Positions 46,983 to 60,357 of a stretch of DNA of 64,000 nt are shown piece by piece (the first letter of the stretch is position 1; each line of letters opens with the position of its first letter). The stretch comes from Oasisia sp. SBJ-2009 (Eukaryota; Annelida; Polychaeta; Sabellida; Siboglinidae). The stretch is from assembly GCA_964017155.1 (NCBI GenBank), contig OZ024856.1:41046770-41110769 (forward strand), in the 5' to 3' direction. Under the pieces are notes generated by a model. That model made no database searches and was not told the DNA's origin. It saw only the letters and a list, made by a program, of their open reading frames with translations. The translations under genes were made by a program, and so were the position numbers.

Positions 46983-49485
46983 TTTCACTCACTGTCAAAT
47001 GACTGACCCGCGTCGCCAGTCTTCACATCATCGCGTCCGGTCGGTCGGTAATGCTGCCAGAAGTCGTCGGCTATGGACCATGCTTCTCTGTACCTTCACC
47101 TGGCGAAGACACCTGAGAAAACAACACAATAAAAAGACCGTTACAATATGTACGGTGACTAAAGACGTTGAAACTAGCAGGCTCGATACTTACACATATC
47201 CACATTCCTTCACCCCACTGGCGTCAAAGGCATCAATCCCACAGCGATGCGGTTGAAATTACACCAAGGATATTATAGCTTCACAAAGAAGCTATGATAT
47301 CCTTATGAAGCTATAGAATCCTTGATTACACTAAAGAAACTGGCATCTCTTGCCAACATTCGGCTGCGCCGCGTAATAATGGCGCCAAACCGGAAGGTGA
47401 CGTCATGACAATACGACAAACGCGGCATTTTCGTTTGTGGCGACGTCAGAATTCAAGATGGTGACGCCGTTGATGTAGTAAAACTGGGTGTGTGGGGGGG
47501 GGGGGGGGCGCTTTCCTGCGTCTTTTTCTTCTTTCTTTCACTCGCTGCTCTTGCGCTAGTGTATGTAGTCATCGTGTACACGTATAGGACTTATGGTGCA
47601 GTGTCCTGTGCGACATTCTGATACTTTGTATGTATGAGACATGTCAATGTGCATGGAGTATAGCACCGATTCGATTCAACAATGTCAGTCTATGTCCTTC
47701 GATTTTCATAGCAAATATATCAGGCTTGCACCGTCCGCGCGTATTAACCCCGGGCCGTATGCTTGCCAGTTGGATGCGCTAACCACTACCCTACCGCGCC
47801 TCTCGTAATTGAGTTTCAAATGTAGGAACAATTGAGGGGGGTTTGCAGTCTACAAACGTGCCTAATTCTGGTCAGAAATGGCACAGAATTCATATTCTTT
47901 TTCTCATTCACAGTCCACTGTACTTGGCGCCTGGCACTCTTCGATGCGTTGTCGATGTGTCATGCTTTCCACCCACGCGAGTGCAAATAGAAGTTTGGGC
48001 AGTATCTAATTTAACATTCATACTGTTAAGCTTCACAATACTAAATTCAACGACAGAATTTCAGTTCAAAGTGTTGGCACTCTACTCTCTGCGATATGGA
48101 ACTCTACAACGTGTTTACGGCGTCGCCACGAGTGCTGTATGCAGGCTGCGCAAAGATTATCTAAAACATTATATGCTATTCAAAACTATTTATATTACAC
48201 GAAATGCTTGAAACAAAAGCTCTAGGCCTACTTGTTGTTAAACGAAAATTAATAAACATCGTCGAAATGTGTGAGGCGGGGTGATACAAGACGTTCGTTC
48301 GCATAAAGATTTACTCTGCAATGTGATACTATGTGTAGGGCATACAGTTTGTGTAGCTTTATACCAATGATTATATGATCCGACCATTGCCTGTTAGTTG
48401 CTTTGTGGTTTCGTTTTAATATTGTACTTGCCAATTTTCTCCTGTTTGGTGCCATGTCTTCCGATTTGATTTCGAAATGTGAGCGACAAAAAAATCACAG
48501 AACACGACGCGAGAGAAGTGGTGCACCCCACGCAAGTCTAGTATATCATCTCGTAGTTGCCTGGGTAGTTTGGAACAACATTTGCTTTTTCGTATGGCAC
48601 TTCGTCATGACTGTTATGTCTAGGTTTTGACTTTACCTGTTTGTCGGCATAGTGTTCAAGGCATGGCCAAAGATCTGGCCTGTTGGCATTTATAACTGTA
48701 GCGTATATTAATGTTTCCATGGCAATGTTTCAAAATATGAAGCCGGTCTCGGCCACAAGCTAGATACAAATCTGCGTGCCGAGTAATGTGTGATTGCAAT
48801 AAATATTGGTCTCAAAACATCGAATGATCTCTACACTTGTTTCAATAGGAAGACAAATCAATTGTGTACTCGTGATTTACACAACAACAAAGCGCCTGGC
48901 CTACAGTTGCCTTTGCCTTTGCATGCTGCTTCCTAAGCACACTGTTTCCAGTCGAGATCAGTGTGTTGGGATTGGTGTAACGACGGGCAAAGAACCAACT
49001 GTATTGAGTGGGTGTATGTTTGCGTGCGAGAATGTGTGGGACATTCGCGCGAATGGTGCTTGTGCATACCAATGGGTGCGATCTCGGCCCCTTATACAAG
49101 TTTCGTTTCATATGCCTTATTTTACCATCATATTTTGTCATTATTTATTTTGGAATATAACAATAAATGAGCATATCGGTGAGACGCCTGAAACTGGCAG
49201 ACATCGCTAGACCCAGAGAGCACCACCTGGAGTGGTTACGAGACATTATTCGAAGTCTAAACCATCTTCTTTATATCAGTTCTGATCAATCATATAGCGT
49301 GACAACTAGCTAGATCAATCGTCTAAGTAAAACGTTTCGTTTGTTTCATGAAAACTAATGTCCACTTTTACATAATATCTATGTCAAGCTATCCTTCATT
49401 CTCCCGGTGATCGGCCTACATTTTCAATTACATCAACACGTTACACTGCACCTGCACAAAGTGGCTGTACTCGATAAACACAAGG
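46983..49485. repeat. Array monomer 12 (L2, with small deletion and conversion patch)
   Basis: 2503 bp, the counterpart of monomer 5. About 17 bp are missing at 49073 (reads ACCAATGGGTGCGATC). Bases about 49250-49310 carry S-type markers (CGAAGTCTAAACCATC, GCGTGACAAC) inside an L-type tail. The G run is 15 instead of 12. Confidence 0.92.
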
Positions 49486-51641
49486 TTTCACTCAATGTCA
49501 AATGACTGACCCGCGTCGCCAGTCTTCACATCATCGCGGCCGATCGGTCGGTAGTGCTGCAAGAAGTCGCCGGCTATGGACCACGCGTCTCTGTACCTTC
49601 ACCCGACGAAGACACCTGAGAAAACAACATAATAAAAAGACCGTTACAATATGTACGGTGATTAAAAACGTTGAAACTAGCAGGCTCAATACTTACACAT
49701 ATCCACATTCCTTCACCCCACTGCCGTCAAAGGCATCAATCCCACAGCGATGCGGTCGAGATTACACTAAAGAAACTGGCATCTCTTGCCAGCATTCGGC
49801 TGCGCCGCGTAATAATGGCGCCAAACCGGAAGGTGACGTCATGACAATACGGCAAACGCGGCATTTTCGTTTGTGGCGACATCAGAATTCAAGATGGCGA
49901 CGCCGTTTACCTAGTCAAACTGGGTGAGAGGAGGGCGCTTTCATGCGGATTTTTCTTCATTCTTTCAATCGCTGCTCTTGCGCTAGTGTATGTAGTCATC
50001 ATGTACACGTATACGACTACCGTTTTATTATGGTGCAGTGTGCTGTGCGACATTCTGGTACTTTTTATGTATGAGACATGTCAATGACCGTGGCGTATAG
50101 CACCGATTAGATTCAACAATGTCAGTCTATGTCTTTCGATTTTCATAGCAAATATATCAGGCCTGCTGCGTCCGCGCGTATTAAACCCGGGCCGTGTACT
50201 TGCCAGGTGGATGCGCTAACCACTACCCTACCCGCGCCTCTCGTTATGAAGTTTCAAATGTAGGAACAATTGAGGGGGGTTTGCAGTCTACAAACGTGCC
50301 TAATTCTGGTCGGAAATGGCACAGAATTCATATTCTTGTTCTCATTCACAGTCCACTGTACTTGGCGCCTGGCACTCTTCGACGCGTTGTCGATATGTCA
50401 AGCTTTCCACCCATGCGAGTGCAAATAGAAGTTTGGGCAGTATCTAATTTAACATTCATACTGTTGAGCTTCACAAAACAAAATTCAACGACAGAATTTC
50501 AGTTCAAAGTGTTGGCACTCTACTCTCTGCGATATGTAACTCTAAAACGTGTTAACGGCGTCGCCACGAGTGCTGTATGCAGGCTGCGAAAAGTTTATCT
50601 AAAACATTATATGCTATTCAAAACTCTTTGTATTACACGAAATGCTTGTACGCAACGCAATGAAACAAAAGCTCTAGGCCTACCTGTTGTTAAACGAAAT
50701 ACACGTCGTCGAAACGTGTGAGGCGGGGTGATACAAGACGTTCGTTCGCATAAAGATTTACTCTGCAATATGATACTTTTTGTAGGGTATAGAGTTTGTG
50801 TAGGTTTATACCAATGATTATGTGATGCGACCATTGCCTGTTAGTTGCTTTGTGGTTTCGTTTTCATATTGAACTTGCCAAATGTCTGCTGTTTGGTGCC
50901 GCGTTTTCCGATTTGATTTCGAAGTGTGAGCGACAAAAACCTCTCAGAACACGACGCGAGAAAAGCGGTGCTCCCCACCCAAGTCTAGTATATCATCTCG
51001 TAGTTGTCTGGGTAGTTTGGAACAACATTTGTTTTTTCGTATAGCACTTCGTCATGACTGTTATGTCTTGCCTTTGGCGTTAACTCTTTGTCGGCATAGC
51101 GCTCAAGGCATGGCCAAAGATCTGGCCTGTTGGCCAACTGTATTGAGTGGGTGTATGTCTGCTTGCGAGAATGTGTGTGACATTCGCGCGAATGGTGCTT
51201 ATGCATACCAATGTTGAGATAGTTTCCTCGGTGCGATCTCGGCCCCTTATACAAGTTTCGTTTCATGTGCCTTTTTTTACCATCATATTGTGTTATTACT
51301 TATTTTGGAATACAACAATTAATGAACATATTCGGTGAGACGCCTAAAACTGGCAGACATCGTTAGACCCAGAGAGCACCATCTGGAGTGGTTACGAGAC
51401 ATTATTCGAAGTCTAAACCATCTTCTTTATATCAGTTCTGATCAATCATATAGCGTGACAACTAGCTAGATCAATCGTCTAAGTAAAACGTTTCGTTTGT
51501 TTCATGAAAACTAATGTCCACTTTTACATAATATCTATGACAAGCTATCTTTGATTCTCCCGGTGATCGGCCTACATTTTCAATTACTTCAACACGTTAT
51601 ACTGCACTTGCACAAAGTGGCTGTACTCGATAAACACAAGG
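49486..51641. repeat. Array monomer 13 (S2-like)
   Basis: 2156 bp. It has GTATACGACTACCG and CTGTGCGACATTC like S2, but ACATCAGAATTC and GGTGAGAGGAGGG are private. Confidence 0.9.
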
Positions 51642-53617
51642 TTTCACTCACTGTCAAATGACTGACCCGCGTCGCCAGTCTTCACATCATCGCGCCCGGT
51701 CGGTCGGTCGGTAATGCTGCCAGAAGTCGTCGGCTATTGACCATGCGTCTCTGTACCTTCACCTGGCGAAGACACCTGAGAAAACAACACAACAAAAAGA
51801 CCGTTACAATATGTACGGTGACTAAAGACGTTGAAACTAGCATGCTCGATACTTACACATATCCACATTCCTTCACCCCACTGGCGTCAAAGGCATAAAT
51901 CCCACAGCGATGCGGTCGAAATTACACCAAGGATATTATAGCTTCACAAAGAAGCTATGATATCCTTATGAAGCTATAGAATCCTTGATTACACTAAAGA
52001 AACTGGCATCTCTTGCCAACATTCGGCTGCGCCGCGCAATAATGGCGCCAAACCGGAAGATGGCGTCATGACAATACGGCAAACGCGGCATTTTCGTTTG
52101 TGGCGACGTAAGAATTCAAGATGGCGACGCCGTTGACCTAGTCAAACTGGGTGGGGGGAGGGCGCTTTCATGCGGATTTTTCTTCATTCTTTCAATCGCT
52201 GCTCTTGCGCTAGTGTATGTAGTCATCATGTACACGTATAGGACTACCGTTTTATTATGGTGCAGTGTGCTGTGCGACATTCTGGTACTTTTTATGTATG
52301 AGACATGTCAATGACCGTGGCGTATAGCACCGATTAGATTCAACAATGTCAGTCTATGTTTTTCGATTTTCATAGCAAATATATCAGGCCTGCTGCGTCC
52401 GCGCGTATTAAACCCGGGCCGTGTACTTGCCAGGTGGATGCGCTAACCACTACCCTACCCGCCCCCTCGTTATAAAGTTTCAAATGTAGGAACAATTGAC
52501 GGGGGTTTGCAGTCTACAAACGTGCCTAATTCTGGTCGGAAATGGCACAGAATTCATATTCTTGTTCTCATTCACAGTCCACTGTACTTGGCGCCTGGCA
52601 CTCTTCGACGCATTGTCGATGTGTCAAGCTTTCCACCCATGCGAGTGCAAATAGAAGTTTGGGCAGTATCTAATTTAACATTCATACTGTTGAGCTTCAC
52701 AAAACAAAATTCAACGACAGAATTTCAGTTCAAAGTGTTGACACTCTACTCTCTGCGATATGTAACTCTAAAACGTGTTAACGGCGTCGCCACGAGTGCT
52801 GTATGCAGGCTGCGCAAAGTATATCTAAAACATGATATGCTATTCAAAACTCTTTGTATTACACGAAATGCTTGTACGCAACGCAACGCAATGAAACAAA
52901 AGCTCTAGGCCTACCTGTTGTTAAACGAAATACACGTCGTCGAAATGTGTGAGGCGGGGTGATACAAGACGTTCTTTCGCATAAAGATTTACTCTGCAAT
53001 ATGATACTTTTTGTAGGGTATAGAGTTTGTGTAGGTTTATACCAATGATTATATGATGCGACCATTGCCTGTTAGTTGCTTTGTGGTTTCGTTTTCATAT
53101 TGAACTTGCCAAATGTCTGCTGTTTGGTGCCGCGTTTTCCGATTTGATTTCGAAGTGTGAGCGACAAAAACCTCTCAGAACACGAGGCGAGAGAAGCGGT
53201 GCTCCCCACGCAAGTCTAGTATATCATCTCGTAGTTGTCTGGGTAGTTTGGAACAACATTTGTTTTTTCGTATAGCACTTCGTCATGACTGTTATGACTT
53301 GCCTTTGGCGTTAACTCTTTGTCGGCATAGCGCTCAAGGCATGGCCAAAGATCTGGCCTGTTGGCCAACTGTATTGAGTGGGTGTATGTCTGCTTGCGAG
53401 AATGTGTGTGACATTCGCGCGAATGGTGATTATGCATACCAATGTTGAGATAGTTTCCTCGGTGCGATCTCGGCCCCTTATACAAGTTTCGTTTCATGTG
53501 CCTTTTTTTACCATCATATTGTGTTATTACTTATTTTGGAATACAACAATTAATGAACATATTCGGTGAGACGCCTAAAACTGGCAGACATCGCTAGACC
53601 CAGAGAGCACCACCTGG
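51642..53617. repeat. Array monomer 14 (independent L/S hybrid, right end deleted)
   Basis: The left part is L-type with the miniature element, the right part S-type. The switch lies between about 52020 (GCCAACATTC, L) and 52080 (ATACGGCAAACG, S), unlike monomers 7-9. The unit stops at GAGCACCACCTGG, where it is fused to the middle of an L monomer. Confidence 0.9.
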
Positions 53618-55348
53618 TGGATGCGCTAACCACTACCCTACCGCGCCTCTCGTAATTGAGTTTCAAATGTAGCAACAATTGAGGGGGGTTTGCAGTCTAC
53701 AAACGTGCCTAATTCTGGTCTGAAATGGCACAGAATTCAGATTCTTTTTCTCATTCACAGTCCACTGTACTTGGCGCCTGGCACTCTTCGATGCGTTGTC
53801 GACGTGTCAAGCTTTCCACCCACGCGAGTGCAAATAGAAGTTTCGGCAGTATCTAATTTAACATTCATACTGTTGAGCTTCACAATACTAAATTCAACGA
53901 CAGAATTTCAGTTCAAAGTGTTGGCACTCTACTCTCTGCGATATGGAACTCTACAACGTGTTTACGGCGTCGCCACGAGTGCTGTATGCAGGCTGCGCAA
54001 AGATTATCTAAAACATTATATGCTATTCAAAACTATTTATATTACACGAAATGCTTGAAATAAAAGCTCTAGGCCTACTTGTTGTTAAACGAAAATTAAT
54101 AAACATCGTCGAAATGTGTGAGGCGGTGTGATACAAGACGTTCGTTCGCATAAAGATTTACTCTGCAATGTGATACTATTTGTAGGGAATACAGTTTATG
54201 TAGCTTTATACCAATGATTATATGATCCGACCATTGCCTGTTAGTTGCTTTGTGGTTTCGTTTTAATATTGTACTTGCCAATTTTCTCCTGTTTGGTGCC
54301 ATGTCTTCCGATTTGATTCCGAAGTATGAGCGACAAAAACCTCTCATAACACGACGCGAGAGAAGTGGTGCACCCCACGCAAGTCTAGTATATCATCTCG
54401 TAGTTGCCTGGGTAGTTTGGAACAACATTTGCTTTTTCGTATGGCACTTCGTCATGAGTGTTATGTCTAGCTTTTGACTTTACCTGTTTGTCGGCATAGT
54501 GTTCAAGGCATGGCCAAAAATCTGGCCTGTTGGGATTTATAACTGTAGCGTATATTAATGTTTCCATGGCAATGTTTCAAAATATGAAGCCGGTCTCGGC
54601 CACAAGCTAGATACAAATCTGCGTGCCGAGTAATGTGTGATTGCAATAAATATTGGTCTCAAAACATCGAATGATCTCTACACTTGTTTCAATAGGAAGA
54701 CAAATCAATTGTGTACTCGTGATTTACACAACAACAAAGCGTATGGCCTACAGTTGCCTTTGCCTTGGCATGCTGCTTCCTAAGCACACTGTTTCCAGTC
54801 GAGATCAGTGTATTGTGATTGGTGTAATGACGGGCAAAGAACCAACTGTATTGAGCGGGTGTATGTTTGCGTGCGAGAATGTGTGTGACATTCGCGCGAA
54901 TGGTGGTTATGCATACCAATGTTAAGATAGTTTCCGCGGTGCGATCTCTGCCCCTTATATAAGTTTCGTTTCATATGCCTTATTTTACCATCATATTTTG
55001 TCATTATTTATTTTGGAATATAACAATAAATGAGCATATCGGTGAGACGCCTAAAACTGGCAGACATCGCTAGACCCAGAGAGCACCACCTGGAATGGTT
55101 ACGAGACATTATTCGAAATCTAAACCGTCTTCTTTATATCAGTTCTGATCAATCATATAGCGTGAGAACTAGCTAGATCAATCGTCTAAGTAAAACGTTT
55201 CGTTTGTTTCATGAAAACTAATGTCCACTTTTACATAATATCTATGTCAAGCTATCCTTCATTCTCCCGGTGATCGGCCTACATTTTCAATTACATCAAC
55301 ACGTTACACTGCACCTGCACAAAGTGGCTGTATTCGATAAACACAAGG
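53618..55348. repeat. Array monomer 15 (L, left part deleted)
   Basis: It begins at the TGGATGCGCTAACC position of an L unit and continues to the normal end. About 1.04 kb that should lie between monomers 14 and 15 are missing. TGG is shared at the junction. Confidence 0.9.
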
Positions 55349-57501
55349 TTTCACTCACTGTCAAATGACTGACCCGCGTCGCCAGTCTTCACATCATCGC
55401 GCCCAGTCGGTCGGTAATGCTGCCAGAAGTCGCCGGCTATGGACCACGCGTCTCTGTACCTTCACCCGACAAAGACACCTGAGAAAACAACATAATAAAA
55501 AGACCGTTACAATATGTACGGTGATTAAAAACGTTGAAACTAGCAGGCTCAATACTTACACATATCCACATTCCTTCACCCCACTGCCGTCAAAGGCATC
55601 AATCCCACAGCGATGCGGTCGAGATTAATAAAGAAACTGGCATCTCTTGCCAGCATTCGGCTTCGCCGCGCAATAATGGCGCCAAACCGGAAGGTGACGT
55701 CATGACAATACGGCAAACGCGGCATTTTCGTTTGTGGCGACGTCAGAATTCAAGATGGCGACGCCGTTGACCTAGTCAAACTGGGTGGGGGGAGGGCGCT
55801 TTTATGCGGATTTTTCTTCATTCTTTCAATCGCTGCTCTTGCGCTAGTGTATGTAGTCATCATGTACACGTATAGGACTACCGTTTTATTATGGTGCAGT
55901 GTGCTGTGCGACATTCTGGTACTTTTTATGTATGAGACATGTCAATGACCGTGGCGTATAGCACCGATTAGATTCAAAAATGTCAGTCTATGTCTTTCGA
56001 TTTTCATAGCAAATATATCAGGCCTGCTGCGTCTGCGCGTATTAAACCCGGGCCGTGTACTTGCCAGGTGGATGCGCTAACCACTACCCTACCCGCGCCT
56101 CTCGTTATGAAGTTTCAAATGTAGGAACAATTGAGGGGGGTTTGCAGTCTACAAACGTGCCTAATTCTGGTCGGAAATGACACAGAATTCATATTCTTGT
56201 TCTCATTCACAGTCCACTGTACTTGGCGCCTGGCACTCTTCGACGCGTTGTCGATGTGTCAAGCTTTCCACCCATGCGAGTGCAAATAGAAGTTTGGGCA
56301 GTATCTAATTTAACATTCATACTGTTGAGCTTCACAAAACAAAATTCAACGACAGAATTTCAGTTCAAAGTGTTGGCACTCTACTCTCTGCGATATGTAA
56401 CTCTAAAACGTGTTAACGGCGTCGCCACGAGTGCTGTATGCAGGCTGCGAAAAGTTTATCTAAAACAGTATATGCTATTCAAAACTCTTTGTATTACACG
56501 AAATGCTTGTACGCAACGCAATGAAACAAAAGCTCTAGGCCTACCTGTTGTTAAACGAAATACACGTCGTCGAAATGTGTGAGGCGGGGTGATACAAGAC
56601 GTTCGTTCGCATAAAGATTTACTCTGCAATATGGTACTTTTTGTAGGGTATAGAGTTTGTGTAGGTTTATACCAATGATTATGTGATGCGACCATTGCTT
56701 GTTAGTTGCTTTGTGGTTTCGTTTTCATATTGAACTTGCCAAATGTCTACTGTTTGGTGCCGCGTTTTCCGATTTGATTTCGAAGTGTGAGCGACAAAAA
56801 CCTCTCAGAACACGACGCGAGAAAAGCGGTGCTCCCCACCCAAGTCTAGTATATCATCTCGTAGTTGTCTGGGTAGTTTGGAACAACATTTGTTTTTTCG
56901 TATAGCACTTCGTCATGACTGTTATGTCTTGCCTTTGGCGTTAACTCTTTGTCGGCATAGCGCTCAAGGCATGGCCAAAGATCTGGCCTGTTGGCCAACT
57001 GTATTGAGTGGGTGTATGTCTGCTTGCGAGAATGTGTGTGACATTCGCGCGAATGGTACTTATGCATACCAATGTTGAGACAGTTTCCTCGGTGCGATTT
57101 CGGCCCCTTATACAAGTTTCGTTTCATGTGCCTTTTTTACCATCATATTGTGTTATTACTTATTTTGGAATACAACAATTAATGAACATATTCGGTGAGA
57201 CGCCTAAAACTGGCAGACATCGCTAGACCCAGAGAGCACCATCTGGAGTGGTTACGAGACATTATTCGAAGTCTAAACCATCTTCTTTATATCAGTTCTG
57301 ATCAATCATATAGCGTGACAACTAGCTAGATCAATCGTCTAAGTAAAACGTTTCGTTTGTTTCATGAAAACTAATGTCCACTTTTACATAATATCTATGT
57401 CAAGCTATCTTTGATTCTCCCGGTGATCGGCCTACATTTTCAATTACATCAACACGTTATACTGTACTTGCACAAAGTGGCTATACTCGATAAACACAAG
57501 G
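55349..57501. repeat. Array monomer 16 (S)
   Basis: 2153 bp S unit with private changes (CACCCGACAAAGAC, GGCTTCGCCGCGCAATAATG). Confidence 0.9.
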
Positions 57502-60357
57502 TTTCACTCACTGTCAAATGACTGACCCGCGTCGCCAGTCTTCACATCATCGCGTCCGGTCGGTCGGTAATGCTGCCAGAAGTCGTCGGCTATGGACCAT
57601 GCGTCTCTGTACCTTCACCTGGCGAAGACACCTGAGAAAACAACACAATAAAAAGACCGTTACAATATGTACGGTGACTAAAGACGTTGAAACTAGCAGG
57701 CTCGATACTTACACATATCCACATTCCTTCACCCCACTGGCGTCAAAGGCATCAATCCCACAGCGATGCGGTCGAAATTACACCGAGGATATTATAGCTT
57801 CACAAATAAGCTATAATATCCTTGTGAAGCTATAGAATCCTTGATTACACTAAAGAAACTGGCATCTATTCAACTTCGGTCATCTACTTCTGATTTACTG
57901 TTTGTACCAAAGGTCAATACTAATATGGGGACAAGGGCTTTTGCTGTGGGTGCGCCTACTCTATGGAATATGCTTCCTTCTAGCGTGAAATCAGTTGAAA
58001 ATATTGCTAAATTCCGTCGTCATTTAAAAACATATCTGTACAATCTGGCCTATCCACCATAGCTCCCTGGCGCATCAATCAATCTGATGACAACTTGATT
58101 TGTTTACCGACTATGAGATCGATTAATCCTTTTTGTTTTGATGCGCCTCTGAGCTTGGTTTCTAAGGATATAGGCGCAATAGAAGTTAACTAATTATTAT
58201 TATATTATTATCTCTTGCCAACATTCAGCTGCGCCGCGTAATAATGGCGCCAAACCGGAAGGTGACGTCATGACAATACGACAAACGCGGCATTTTCGTT
58301 TGTGGCGACGTCAGAATTCAAGATGGTGACGCCGTTGATGTAGTAAAACTGGGTGTGGGGGGGGGGGGCGCTTTCCTGCGTCTTTTTCTTCTTTCTTTCA
58401 CTCGCTGCTCTTGCACTAGTGTATGTAGTCATCATGTACACGTATAGGACTTATGGTGCAGTGCCCTGTGCGACATTCTGGTACTTTGTATGTATGAGAC
58501 ATGTCAATGTGCATGGCGTATAGCACCGATTCGATTCAACAATGTCAGTCTATGTCCTTCGATTTTCATAGCAAATATATCAGGCTTGCAACGTCCGCGC
58601 GTATTAACCCCGGGCCGTATGCTTGCCAGTTGGATGCGCTAACCACTACCCTACCGCGCCTCTCGTAATTGAGTTTCACATGTAGGAACAATTGAGGGGG
58701 GTTTGCTGTCTACAAACGTGCCTAATTCTGGTCTGAAATGGCACAGAATTCATATTCTTTTTCTCATTCACAGTCCACTGTACTTGGCGCCTGGCACTCT
58801 TCGATGCGTTGTCGATGTGTCAAGCTTTCCACCCATGCGAGTGCAAATAGAAGTTTGGGCAGTATCTAATTTAACATTCATACTGTTGAGCTTCACAATA
58901 CTAAATTCAACGACATAATTTCAGTTCAAAGTGTTGGCACTCTACTCTCTGCGATATGGAACTCTACAACGTGTTTACGGCGTCGCCACGAGTGCTGTAT
59001 GCAGGCTGCGCAAAGATTATCTAAAACATTATATGCTATTCAAAACTATTTATATTACACGAAATGCTTTAAAAAAAAGCTCTAGGCCTACTTGTTGTTA
59101 AACGAAAATAAACATTGTCGAAATGTGTGAGGCGGGGTGATACAAGACGTTCGTTCGCATAAAGATTTACTCTGCAATGTGATACTATTTGTAGGGCATA
59201 CAGTTTGTGTAGCTTTATACCAATGATTATATGATCCGACCATTGCCTGTTAGTTGCTTTGTGGTTTCGTTTTAATATTGTACTTGCCAATTTTCTCCTG
59301 TTTGGTGCCATGTCTTCCGATTTGATTTCGAAATGTGAGCGACAAAAAAATCACAGAACACGACGCGAGAGAAGTGGTGCACCCCACGCAAGTCTAGTAT
59401 ATCATCTCGTAGTTGCCTGGGTAGTTTGGAACAACATTTGCTTTTTCGTATGGCACTTCGTCATGACTGTTATGTCTAGCTTTTGACTTTACCTGTTTGT
59501 CGGCATAGTGTTCAAGGCATGGCCAAAGATCTGGCCTGTTGGCATTTATAACTGTAGCGTATATTAATGTTTCCATGGCAATGTTTCAAAATATGAAGCC
59601 GGTCTCGGCCACAAGCTACATACAAATCTGCGTGCCGAGTAATGTGTGATTGCAATAAATATTGGTCTCAAAACATCGAATGATCTCTACACTTGTTTCA
59701 ATAGGAACACAAATCAATTGTGTACTCGTGATTTACACAACAACAAAGCGCCTGGCCTACAGTTGCCTTTGCCTTGGCATGCTGCTTCCTAAGCACACTG
59801 TTTCCAGTCGAGATCAGTGTATTGTGATTGGTGTAATGACGGGCAAAGAACCAACTGTATTGAGTGGGTGTATGTTTGCGTGCGAGAATGTGTGTGACAT
59901 TCGCGCGAATGGTGCTTATGCATACCAATGTTAAGATAGTTTCCGCGGTGCGATCTCTGCCCCTTATATAAGTTTCGTTTCATATGCCTTATTTTACCAT
60001 TATATTTTGTCATTATTTATTTTGGAATACAACAATAAATGAGCATATCGGTGAGACGCCTAAAACTGGCAGACATCGCTAGACCCAGAGAGCACCACCT
60101 GGAGTGGTTACGAGACATTATTCGAAATCTAAACCGTCTTCTTTATATCAGATCTGATCAATCATATAGCGTGAGAACTAGCTAGATCAATCGTCTAAGT
60201 AAAACGTTTCGTTTGTTTCATGAAAACTAATGTCCACTTTTACATAATATCTATGTCAAGCTATCTTTCATTCTCCCGGTGATCGGCCTACATTTTCAAT
60301 TACATCAACACGTTACACTGCACCTGCACAAAGTGGCTGTACTCGATAAACACAAGG
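57502..60357. repeat. Array monomer 17 (L, with LINE insertion)
   Basis: 2856 bp. An L unit whose extra length is the LINE fragment at 57868-58213. Its miniature element is diverged (CGAGGATATT at the start). Confidence 0.92.
57868..58213 (+). mobile_element. 5'-truncated LINE (CR1/L2/Rex-type) inserted in one monomer
   Basis: Plus-strand frame (57841-58062) with MGTRAFAVGAPTLWNMLPSS followed by FRRHLKTYLYNLAY, the widely shared C-terminal motif of CR1/L2/Rex-type LINE reverse transcriptases. A short 3' UTR and an ATT-rich tail (ATTATTATTATATTATTATC) follow. The empty site is visible in the other monomers: GGCATCT|CTTGCC. ATCT is repeated on both sides (57864-57867 and 58210-58213). It is present in this monomer only, so it entered after amplification. 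Confidence 0.85.
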
